A stretch of DNA of 64,000 bases from Drosophila pseudoobscura. Lineage: Eukaryota > Arthropoda > Insecta > Diptera > Drosophilidae. The notes under the pieces are model-generated. The model ran no database searches, had not been told where the DNA came from, and saw nothing but the letters and a program-made list of their open reading frames with translations. The stretch spans positions 21,895,001-21,959,000 of the forward strand of contig NC_046683.1 in the NCBI RefSeq assembly GCF_009870125.1. The letters run 5' to 3'. Positions 11,313 to 21,936 of this stretch are shown here, one piece after another. How positions within the stretch are numbered: the stretch's first letter is position 1; each line of letters begins with the position of its first letter. A program made the translations under genes and the position numbers.

Positions 11313-13042
11313 AGGCGCGGCTCTAGCTAAGTGTCGGCACTACACTTAGCTCCTCTTTACCATCCTCGTTGTCCTCCTTAAAACAAATATTTTTTTTTTT
11401 AAGTCCTCAACATTTGTGAACCCTATCAGTGTGATTGGTTAATTTCTTCACAAAACAGAATTTCACCTAATATTCAAACCCTGATACTTTCCAAAATAAC
11501 AAAATAAACACCTTTCGACGAAACTTTGACATTTTATTTAAATGCATATGTTAAACTTTGAAATTAAAATAAAAAAAGAACCATGTTGGACCGCCAAATA
11601 TGACCGCGGGCCATCGAGGATATTTAGTTTTTTCGCGATTTTAGAAAAATAGTCCCTTGCAATGAGAATTTAACCACATAACGTCCAAGTCAAGATACAC
11701 TTAGATATGCATGACTAAGACTTCACACCATAAAAAAATACTGCTCATACAATAATTTAATTGATTCTTATCCTAACTTGAGTTTTTGCTATAGCCTAAA
11801 CAACACCAAAAATGGTGATTGTTAAGCCTAAAATTATATAAATGATGACAAAATAATCGACGTTCAGACCTTAAAGAGGTCCTAAAAGTAGCAGTAGTAG
11901 CTTATTGTAGGTACACACTGCTGCTGGGAAAGTACACACATACATATACACAGATGCACCAGCTATTAGTAGATTTATTAGGAACTAGCTAACTAGTAGA
12001 GCTACATAGCTCAGTTGAGGAGTTGGGCGCCCAGTTGGGGAGCGTCCAAATATCCAATTGTTTGATGGCCATCTTTTTTTCATCCGTCTTCTCCTTAGTG
12101 GCCGAGGGTGGACTGTGGATAGCTTGATGGAGCTATCAGAGCTACCAAGTCAGTCGCCGGTCCAGGGCGAGACTGAGGTTGATGCTTCATTCCAGAAGCA
12201 TTGGGTGTGACTTCCTTAGCGTTCAACTTCGCTGGGTTCCCGCCAATTTTCCCCCTTGAGGCCCAGTCTTCGAGTTCGTTCAGAAAATCGTATACGAGGC
12301 CGGACGCGAGTGTCCGGGAGGAGCTAAAAATACGGACAACTTTCCAAGGACAAAAGTCGCGAAGAATCCCCCTTAGGGGCGTAGGACGAGTCGATATCTA
12401 GGGAAAGCGATTTGGCATGTTGTAAGTTGCCCCGCAGCGATCATGGGAGGCGATCGCTGCTACCACACTGGGAACCTCGCGCTGATCTGCCGAAGGTTGA
12501 TCCACATCGGCACCGCACCCAAGAACAAGGCATTCTTTAGCAATAAGCGCTGGTCGTCCTTTAGCTTATCAGTGACCCCGCTCAGCTTGGAATTCGTTGA
12601 AATCATCAACCTGATTGTAGAACAGCCAACAGAACCACCATAAATTAAAGCTCATTTGGAAAAAAGAGATTTCGTACGATCCGTTCTTCACGGAAACTGA
12701 ACTGTTGTCTTTGTGTTTAAATGTACATATAATATTCGAATAGAAACACACGCATACATTTTTCTACTAAACTTACATAATCAAAAGAACCAACATTCGA
12801 ATTTTCCATTTTCAGTAATTAGTAAACAGTACAAGCACCGACAGAAACCGACACCGATTAAATGAAAATGTCCTTCTCGTTTGACTCACACATTCCACAC
12901 TGCAGTGAGCAAAACAATGCACAACACATTGAGCGAGAGAGACACCACATGCACTCTCTCTCTCTCACAACTTTTTTCGTAACAGTGTGAGTGCGAGTCA
13001 TACGAAATAACAGGACTCACTCGACAATTATGCCTTGAGTCA
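11313..13042. other. Gene-free stretch with a second decayed coding-like patch
   Basis: AT-rich at 11313-11960. Between about 12100 and 12630 the minus strand reads in open pieces of 45-90 codons, for example DKLKDDQRLLLKNALFLGAV and, in another piece, LVYDFLNELEDWASRGKIGG. Frame breaks separate them. This looks like a decayed host exon or retroelement gag rather than random sequence, but I do not recognise it. GA/CT-rich runs occur at 12930-12970. Confidence 0.3.
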
Positions 13043-13675
13043 ATGTCAGCGCCTAGTGCTCAAAGACTATAAAAGCTAGAGCAACGACGTTTTATATCCG
13101 GATTTCTGTGATATGTCACTGCTACAAGTATATTTTCTCGCTCTGTCTCTCTCTAACACACATGTTTCATGGTCGGCTTTGCCAATTGTAAAAAGTGAGC
13201 GCCTAGATCTCAGAGACTATAAGAGCTAGAGCAACCAAATTTGGTATCCACACTCCTGAGATATCGGACCTTGACCGTTTGGCCTCAAAATTTCGCCACA
13301 CCCCCTTCCGCCCCAGCAGAGGACGAAAATCTAGGGAATCCACAAATCTCAGAGACTATTAAGGCTAGAGTAACCAAGTTTGGCATCCACACTTCTGCTA
13401 GTTCTCACAATAAAACGTTTATCTCAAAATTTCGCCCCACCCACATCCGCCCTCACAAAGAACGAAAATCTGTTGCATCCACAATATTGCAGATTCGAGA
13501 AAACTAAAAACGCACAATCATAGAGAATGCCCATATCTATCAGATTGCTGAATCTGGATCAGATCGGATTGCAGTGACTACGCAGCGCCCGACGTCACGC
13601 TCAGACTGATTTTCTGTCTCTCTCGCACGCACTCTTTGTCGTGTCGTTTAATATTAGCGGCGTCTGCCGGAGGAG
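13043..13675 (+). mobile_element. DINE-1/INE-1 copy, truncated at both ends
   Basis: It contains three successive core modules of the type 'agagactataa..agctagagcaac' followed by 'cgccccaccc', as in the fuller copies at 15628 and 18013, and ends after GGCGTCTGCCGGAGGAGAGCCATA. The 5' block with the CCGTCTGTC repeats is missing, and about 100 bp are deleted after GCTACAAGTATATTT (13134). The right end abuts the retrotransposon fragment at 13676. Confidence 0.8.
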
Positions 13676-14380
13676 AGCCATATAATATGAGGGAATTATA
13701 ATCCGAGCATAAGACCCTAAACGGTTCATGAAAGGAATAATTCGATCTACAAAGTGGAAGGAACATCGGTATACAATTTCTAGTAAGTCTAATAGGAATC
13801 GTGAAGTTTATGCGGCTGAAAAGATCACGGTTGTCTATGTCACCGCTGATCAAGTTGTGCATAAAAATCACACCAAGCATTTTTCTACGGTTAACTAAGG
13901 ATGGGAGGTTTACTAATAGCAGTCTAATAGAGTAAGATGGAAGTCTCACACCTTTATCCCAACTAAGGCCCCCCAAGAGCAAAGAGTAAAAAGTTTATCT
14001 GTACTGATTCTATACGGTCCAGGTGTACTTTGTACACCATACACAGGAGCCGTATTCTAAGATCAGACGAACAAGCGAGTTATAAAGAGTCTTTGTTATA
14101 TAGGGGTCGAAAAATTCCTTTGACCACCTCTTCATAAACCCAAGCATGCCCATGGCCTTATTTACCATTATAGAAATGTGTTCAGAAAACTTAAACTTGG
14201 GGTCTAACATAACACCAAGATCATCCACCAGAGTAGTTCTCTCAAGAGAACCACCAAATAGGGTATGGGGAGCCAACAAGGGGCTAGAAAGATGAAATGT
14301 CATAACTTTGCATTTCGAAGCATTAAGGTGGAACAAGTTTGCTTTCGTACGCTTTTGATGTACAAAAATGATTGAAAACA
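13676..14380 (-). mobile_element. Non-LTR retrotransposon fragment, C-terminal half of the reverse transcriptase, copy 2
   Basis: On minus, 14381-14010 encodes an open stretch with the typical end of a Jockey/CR1-type reverse transcriptase: NASKCKVMTFH, then DLGVMLDPKFKFSEHI, then NKAMGMLGFMKRWSKEF, then LVRLILEYGSCVW. After a frame break the thumb and C-terminus follow at 13982-13680 (INFTIPIRLTRNCIP, LCRSNY, LCSDYN). The catalytic YxDD part and ORF1 are absent, so the copy is 5'-truncated and dead. It joins a DINE-1 copy directly at 13675/13676. Confidence 0.85.
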
Positions 14381-15627
14381 AATATTTACACCGTGGTTTT
14401 TTAGGCCATTCGATAGCATTTTGTTAGCTCTATGTTTAGTACAAAAGATGGGGTTCATAAAATGATTTTGATTGATTTTGATGCCCCTCAGAACAGATAC
14501 GAGCAGTAATATTTTTTGGTGGCCTCAAAATCATTTATACTTCTCTGCTGATACCACGTGTTGTGCCGCTAAATATACTTTAAGGCCTATATAACCATCC
14601 CAAATGACTTGTGCGATATGGGCACATTGACAAACGGACGACCCTTAGGAAAGAAGGACTGATAGGGTCCAACCAGAGTTTCGTAGCCGTCGCCAAGATG
14701 ATAAGTTCGGACACAACCTCCAGAACCTACAACGCTCGCATAGTTTTGTCGTAAATATAATTTCAAAAATGGGATATTTTGATAGCTGGAAATTCTCAAA
14801 ATTCTCTAATAAATTCGTTTTCGAACAAACGGTTCGTTGCGAAAACTTTTGTGGCATTTGCCTCGCTCTAAAACAGCCATACCGTCGATAAGCGTTTTTT
14901 TTTTTACTTGGCTCAGATTTATATATGCCTGATACTAGCCTCCTTTTGATCGATTTTTATATTTTTAGACGATCATGGAAAATCTTATTGATGGACGTCA
15001 TACTAATGCCCAAGAATGCACCAATCTCTCGCTTTGGGACAAGACGATCGTGCTCGATTCCTTCGCTCACAGCATCGATATTCACGGGTTTCGTCCTGCA
15101 ACGAAGGGCGGTGCAATTGGCAATGGTGCTTTATCAATAACAGGTGAACTTAGCTGAACTTAGCAATCTGGAGCTAAGAATCCAGTTTTCTCGGTTTCTC
15201 TTAGTTTTTTGCTAATCGCTAATCGATATTAAACGCGACTGTACAAGATAAAGTTAAGTTAAGACAACAACAAAATGTTTAATGCAAGTGGTTTCTCCGC
15301 CCAATAGCTTAAGGCGCGACGATGAATGCTCAGACAACCGATGGCAGTCCTGCCGCCTCTCTCAGGAGGCACCATTAAATGTGGAACCTTGGGCAAGCCA
15401 GGTCAGATAAATTATTGTATTTAAATGTTAACTGATGTAAAACTTGATAGCTTGGCTTGCACAATGTTCCACATTGCATGGTGACTTCTGGCAGAGTCGC
15501 CAGAAACAGAACTCCTCCCTGGGCTCTTTGGTTGGGAAGGACTGGTTGACTGTTGCGCCTCCTAGGCACTTTCTATTGTGGTACTGAGGACGCTGTCCTC
15601 GCTGTTGTACGGCCTTGCCAGTTTTTA
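14381..15627. other. Gene-free stretch with unidentified coding-like pieces and an imperfect hairpin
   Basis: On minus, 14799-14587 is open for 70 codons, ending with FVNVPISHKSFGMVI. On +, 14975-15157 is open from ATGGAAAATC for 60 codons. Neither shows a domain I know. An imperfect inverted repeat (arms 15378-15403 and 15449-15475) lies in the right part. The block probably consists of old transposon pieces. Confidence 0.3.
15378..15475. repeat. Imperfect inverted repeat (26-nt arms, 45-nt loop)
   Basis: The arm starting AATGTGGAAC at 15378 pairs with the arm ending GTTCCACATT at 15475, with 22 of 26 positions complementary. It could be the ends of a tiny MITE-like element or part of a degenerate transposon. 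It has no known function. Confidence 0.6.
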
Positions 15628-16745
15628 CACCCGATACTCAAAATGAGTATTGGGGTATATTAGATTTGTGGTGAAAATGGATGTGTGTAACGTCCAGAAG
15701 GAATCGTTTCCGACCCCATAAAGTATATATATTCTTGATCAGCATCAATAGCCGAGTCGATTGAGCCATGTCTGTCTGTCCGTCTGTCCGTCCGTCCGTC
15801 TGTCCGTCTGTCCGTCCCCTTCAGCGCCTAATGCTCAAAGACTAAAAGAGCTAGAGCAACGATGTTTTGGATCCAGACTTCTGTGATATGTCACTGCTAC
15901 AAAAATATTTCAAAACTTTGCCCCGCCCACTTCCGCTCCCACAAAGGGCGAAAATCTGTGGCATCCACAATTTTAAAGATACGAGAAAACCAAAAACGCA
16001 GAATCGTAGAGAATGACGATATCTTTTCGACTGCGGAATCTGAATTGGATCGTATTATTATTATAGCCAGCATCAAGAAAACAATTTCATTTTTTCTCGC
16101 CCTGTCTCTCTCTAACACACACGTAGCATAGGCGGCTTTGCTTAGAGTAAAACATTAGCGCCTACATCTCAGAGACTATAAAAGCTAGAGCAACCAAAAT
16201 TTGGTATCCACACTCCTAATATATCGGACCGAGACGAGTTTGTTTCAAAATTTCGCCACACCCGCTTCCGCCCCCGCAAAGGATGCAAATCTGGGGATAT
16301 TCACAAATCTCAGAGACTATTAAAGCTAGAGTAACCAAATTTAGTATCCGCACTCCTGTTAGATCTCACTATAAAACGGTTATCTCAAAATTTCGCCCCA
16401 CCCCCTTCCGCCCACACAAAGAACGCAAATCTGTTGCATCCACAATATTGCAGATTTGAGAAAACTAAAAACGCAGAATCATAGATAATGACCATATCTA
16501 TCAGATTGCTGAATCTGGATCAGATCAGATCATTTTTATAGCCAAAGGAAACAAATCAATTTGCAGTGGCTACGCAGCGCCCGACGTCACGCTCAGACTG
16601 ATTTTCTGTCTCTCTCGCACGCACTCTTTGTCGTGTCGTTTAATATTAGCGGCCTCTGCCGGAGGAGAGCCATACTGATTTAGTATCGGGTATAACCGTA
16701 GAGTTGCGGTGTCCGCAGCAACTCACAACGTTCCACCTCGTTTGT
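15628..16745 (+). mobile_element. DINE-1/INE-1 (non-autonomous Helentron-like) element, near full length, left member of an inverted pair
   Basis: It starts near ACCCGATACTCA. It carries the family block GTGTGTAACGTCCAGAAGG, CGTTTCCGACCCCATAAAGT, GATCAGCATCAATAGCCGAG, then a CCGTCTGTC array (15774-15820). Three core modules follow (about 15827, 16156, 16300), then the terminal block with GGAGGAGAGCCATACTGATT. It ends in a hairpin: GAGTTGCGG and CC plus GCAACTC at 16701-16724. The order of blocks matches D. melanogaster INE-1 as I recall it. No protein is encoded. Confidence 0.85.
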
Positions 16746-17018
16746 AAATAAAATCAAGCACAGCCCATCATCTAGCTACAAATCTCTCGCCCGCTGTAAA
16801 AAGCCGATACGACCTGCTCGCAAGTTTCCGATGTTGGGTGGATCTCTCCGCGATATCTAGAGACAATCATCGTTTCAGCGGATGGGCCTCGAACCGACTG
16901 TAACCACGACTTTATGTGGTTTATCTTGGGCTCCAGACCTTTCTGGGGTTAAGGATCCGTCGGTAGAACTAAAAACGGGGGGGAACGTTGTGAGTTGCTG
17001 CGGACACCGCAACTCTAC
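16698..17018. repeat. Perfect 37-bp inverted repeat around a 247-bp unique core
   Basis: Arms 16698-16734 and 16982-17018 are exact reverse complements. They are the 3' terminal hairpins of two DINE-1 copies facing each other. The core between them is not DINE-1-like and is not repeated elsewhere in the window. Confidence 0.92.
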
Positions 17019-18013
17019 ATTTATACCCGATACTTAGTCTTAGTATCGCTCTCCTCCAGCAGACGCCGCTAATATTAAACGACACGACAAAGAGTGCGTG
17101 CGAGAGAGACAGAAAATCAGAAACAAATCTTGATTTGTTCCGTTTGGCTTTATGATGATCCGATCTGATCCAGATTCAGCAATCTGATAGAAATGGGCAT
17201 TCTCTATGATTGTGCGTTTTTGGTTTTCTCGAATCTGCAATACTGTGGATGCAAGAGATTTTAGTTCTTTGTGGGGGCGGATTTGGGTGGGGCGAAATTT
17301 TTAGATAAACCTTTTATTGTGAGATCTAGCAGAAGTGTGGATGCCAAACTTGGTTACTCTAGCCTTAATAGTCTCTGAGATTTGTGGATTCCCCAGATTT
17401 TCGTCCTCTGCTGGGGCGGAAGGGGGTGTGGCGAAATTTTGAGGCCAAACGGTCAAGGTCCGATATCTCAGGAGTGTGGATACCAAATTTGGTTGCTCTA
17501 GCTCTTATAGTCTCTGAGATCTAGGCGCTTACTTTTTACAATTGGCAAAGCCGACCATGAAACCTGTGTGTTAGAGAGAGATAGAGCGAGAAAGAATGAA
17601 ATTGTTTTCTTGATTCTGGCTATAATAATTATACGATCTGGTTCAGATTTTGCACTCTGGAAGATATGGACATCCTCTACGATTCTGCGTTTTCTGTTTT
17701 CTCGTATCATGGAGGTGGAAGGGGGCGGGGCAAAGTTTTTAAATATACTTGTAGCAGTGACATATCACAGAAGTCCGGATATAAAACGTCGTTGCTCTAG
17801 CTTTTATAGTCTTTGAGCACTAGGCGCTGATATGGACGGACAGACAGACAGGCAGACAGATAGACAGACAGACAGACAGGGCTCAATCGCTATTGATGCT
17901 GATCAAAAATATATATACTCTATGGGGTCGGAAACGATTCCTTCTGGACGTTACACACATCCACTTTCACCACAAATCTAATATACCCAATACTCATTTT
18001 GGGTATCGGGTAT
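16978..18013 (-). mobile_element. DINE-1/INE-1 element, near full length, right member of an inverted pair
   Basis: On minus, from 18013 down, it has the same blocks in the same order as the left copy: CCCGATACCC, GTGTGTAACGTCCAGAAGG, the CTGTCTGTC array (17837-17879), three core modules, then the terminal hairpin at about 16990-17018. Sequence details (for example the second core) are closer to the copy at 13043-13675 than to its left partner, so the pair did not arise by simple inverted duplication. Confidence 0.85.
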
Positions 18014-18194
18014 AATTATCGTCAATAATACAATTAGGCAAAGAAATTGATATCTGCAACTGTTTACATTATTTGTGCCTTCTTGGCAGACGTGTCGTCA
18101 CATGTTGTTGCCGCTAACTGTTTGCCTTGACAGCTGTCACAGAAGTGCCAAACAATAGAGTGAGTCCTAGCTGTATGTACAACATATCCTGGTG

Positions 18195-18200
18195 TTTATT
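18195..18200 (-). terminator. Poly(A) signal of msta
   Basis: AATAAA on the minus strand (TTTATT on +), 111 nt downstream of the msta stop codon. Confidence 0.6.
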
Positions 18201-18310
18201 GGTTTTCTTAAGTGATTACAAAATACAGTACTAACAACGCACTCACACACTTTTTCATCCATACAAAATCATACACGCAAACAGTGAAGGAGGGATCTCC
18301 TGGGCAGCCT

Positions 18311-21300
18311 TTACTGTATCTCCTCGGTGATGAGCTTCTTGAGGGTGCACTCTCCTGCCCCGAGCTTGTGAAGTATGGCCAGGATGTCCTCGCGATAGCG
18401 GTCCTTATGCGCCACCTCCTCGGTCGTGTACTGGTCCGTGTCGAATCGGGTCATGCGCCAGATCACGTTGAGCTTAGCCTCGATAAGAACGTAGTTCGAG
18501 GGCGGACAGAATCGCGGACACAGATCATTGATGAAGTGTATCATGTCGGGAACGCTGCACGAGTTAATCCGATTGTTGATAGTGTTTAGTGCGAAGTCCT
18601 GATATCTGGCCATCTTCGAGTGAGGAAAGACATTCTCGCAGCTCAGACATCGCCAGTCTGGCTGCAGGGTCCGGGTCTGAACGGGTATGACCAAGCCCCG
18701 ACAGCCCTGCTCCCGGCAGAACAGCGCCGACAGGTACGTTCCGTTCTCCTGCAGGGGCGAAACAGAGAGACGGGTTGGTTTTAGTTGGGGATCAGAGAAA
18801 TGGCTAATATGGTTTGTATTCCGGTTTCTGTTAAGTTGGGGGATCGGGTTAGCTGACCGCCTCTGTCACTTCACGGCGCAGTTCATTCCACTGAAATCCG
18901 ATTTTTTCGGAACATTGGCGAACTCGAACTAGAATTCAATGTGTCATGCTTATGGAAATCTTATTTTTGGAGGTGAGTCAAGGAGGAGTTTAGTATTGTC
19001 AATATACAGACACGCATAAGTCCCGACAATTTAAATATCGTCTAAATCGTTTTAGTATACGAGTATGCATGTATAATGAAGATTTCAAAGGCAAAAGACT
19101 ATGTGATGTGTACTAATCGAAGTTTAAGGAGGGTAAGGGATCAAGGAGGCCCTGAGCTTTCCTTCTGCTCTTGTTGTTGTTTCCTCGTCACCAGCTTGAC
19201 GCCCCCCTTGGCGACACTCCTGGCAAGTGCAAGAAAACACATAGAGCTAATTTAATTAGGGAACGCATTTGTGTCAGGTGGCCTGGCCTGCCAACGCCCG
19301 AGGCCATTATTCAACTAATCCCGCATAAAGAGCAGCAATACCACATCATAATGAGCGGATACAGATATATACATATATACATATTTGCATATGTACACCG
19401 AGAGAAAAATAGTAGACTCAGTAAAAAAAAAAGCACAGCGATATTTAAATAAAACATGTGGTTTTTAAATACAAACACGCTGAGATTAAATATAATTGAC
19501 TTTAAATCCAACATATAAAATTGTATTTAAATGTCGTTTCAATGGAGACCATATTTAATCAAAATTTAAAATACTATAAAATACTATAAATTTGTATGAA
19601 ACATTTATAGATACATAAGTATAAATGTATTATTGGAATATGGAATTATTTAATTTAAGTATGAAATGTCAAAAATAACTATTTAAATATTAATGTGAAA
19701 ACGAAATTGAATGTGAAAACAATTCAATTCATAATATTTCCACTTCCAGTGTAAATATAATCGCATAAATAATTAAATCGAATTGTAAATATTAAATATT
19801 AAAATTTCAGCACTTTTTTCTTTAGGTGCATGTTTGTATGTATGTATGTACATACATACATGCCCACTCAAACATATGTACATATGTACATACACGTGCT
19901 CGTATAGGGAGATAGAAAGAAAAACAGCGACGTTGACATCTAACGTTGGCCAAGAATATACATACATACATATGTATTCTGTTGAAATTCATGCAAAATA
20001 TTTGATCGAAATTTCAATAATTGCTTTATACGTAAGTGAGGGCCTTTGCCAGTGGTGTTGTTCGAGGGCTATGCCTCAGATCAAGACTTGTGTCGATGGG
20101 ACGAAAATGCTAATCGATAATATTTAGATTTCAGCATTATAAAATGAAGCCCTTTTGCAAAAAGGGTAAGTTCCTAAAGCTCTTGTAGCAAAGCTTCTTA
20201 GAAAGTAGAAAATCCGCTCAAAAATGTGATTATGCCGTGCAAAGCTAGGAGTATTTATGGAGGTGACAGTATCCACTGATAGGATTTATGCAGCAAAATT
20301 GTTGAAGGTGATATTCCAAGCTCACGAGCAGACTAAATCGATATTATATATTTTAATAAAGACCGTGTCAGTGCCATGCTTATATGTACATGGTCCTCGC
20401 GCACACTATTGTCGAAAGAGGAGCCAAAAGCGCAGCTGAGCTTAGGAAGCTTTCAAAATTCAGATCTAAGCTTTTTGACTAACTAACCTGTCGGGTAAGT
20501 TGAATGATGATCTGATAGCCGCAAACATATATTATACGTACATACATACATACGTATGTACGTGTATCTCAATAAAACGACAAATATATTGGTGCCTAAA
20601 GTGTACATTTTAGTGTGTCGTATTCAAGTGTCGGGGAGTGTATATGTATATCATAAAGCTGCTGTGGGAACGATCGGTCAAAAACATGTTCTCCTGAGAA
20701 AAACATATCTGTTTTTCAGATAATCAAATTAAAAGTTCGCAGTTTTGTAACTTTATGTTTCTATATGGACATATAAGTATTTACTTCAGAAAGATTTGAA
20801 AAAATCGGACCACTAATATCACATAGCTGCCATAGTAACGAAATATTGATGGTAGATATCAGACGCACTTTCAAATGATAAAAACAAACATGTTTGATCG
20901 ATCAAGCAAAGATGAGCTTATCTAGGCGAGCTTTTAAAGCACTTTTGGGCGCCGCTTTCGAATATAGTGTGCGCGCGCCCTTAGATAGTTGAATAAGAAC
21001 CTTGCCCCGGAGCCGATTGGCGATTCACCTACTCACAGTGTTGTCATTGCACCTGGTACAGTCACACATGAAGTGCTTCGTCATCTTAAGGAAGATGCCG
21101 CGCGTAAGGTTGCCCCAGAGGATCTTGGTGTAGGTAGTAGTAATCTCCCCGCCCTTTGGTATGTCTCTGGCAGCCCGGACTATGGCCAGGCGCCCGTTAT
21201 CGAAGTAGTGGCTGGCGTTGGGGGTACACTCGTGGTTCATGATCGCCGTAAGCGGGAAGAGGCCCCGTAGTAGCGTCTCGCGGCCGTCGGTGCGGCATGG

Positions 21301-21936
21301 CGCCTCAAAGGCGTTCGTGTTAAGCACGCCGACAATCCGGAAAAGCTGATCCATGAAGGGCTTGTCTGTAGTTGGAAAGTTTCGGAAGCATTGCGCTGCC
21401 TTGATGATCTCCTGACGGAAACCCCGTTCAGCGTTCGCCTGCATGGCGTCCACCAGATGGCGCTGCTCCTTTCCTAGATGGAAGACCCGTACGGCGGTGA
21501 GGATGCGCAGCGACAGTGGGTTCACCTGCTCTTCCTCAGCGTCCGCGTCCTTTGGCTGCCAGCGGCGGAAGTGCTCGCACTCCGCCCGGTGCGTCACCGA
21601 TCCGGAGCAGGCGGCGCACACGGGCAGCGTGCAACGCTGCTTGCAGAGAAAACCCTGCGTCGGTAGCAACCGGTGGCAGCAAACGCATGTGCTCAGCTGG
21701 CCCTTGCGCGCCGTAGGCCCCACCACCAGCGCGCGTTCCCGGAAGATCAGCTCTCCTGCGACGATGTCCCGGGTGGCGAACACCCCGCGGCCGGCCACCG
21801 TCGAGGCGGCCAGCGTCCAGTTGGGCTTCTTCTCGCGCAGCTCGCCCAGGTGCATATCGATGAGCTGCGCCAGTTGCTCCGGTGTTGTATCCCGGCAGGG
21901 CGCCATGTGGGCCAGCATAGTAGCCGTTGTGTTCAT
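18311..21936 (-). CDS. msta: msta, isoform from the proximal first exon: SmydA-type SET/MYND protein
   Basis: Arthropod-specific SET and MYND domain protein, a putative lysine methyltransferase of uncertain substrate. Two exons: 21936-21037 (300 codons, phase 0) and the shared 18748-18311 (145 codons plus stop), giving 445 residues. A split SET domain begins at GRGVFATRDI (49-58). The MYND-type zinc finger CVCC...HRAECEHF spans about 84-123. The SET motif NHECTPN is at 234-240. The cysteine cluster CDCTRC is at 291-296, just before the splice. The donor follows codon Thr300, so the joint reads RCNDNT-ENGTYLSALFC, the normal SMYD post-SET reading. The 5' UTR has a 10-bp tandem repeat. D. melanogaster msta is known to make isoforms A and B with different N-termini, which fits. 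I do not decide which letter this is. Confidence 0.85.
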
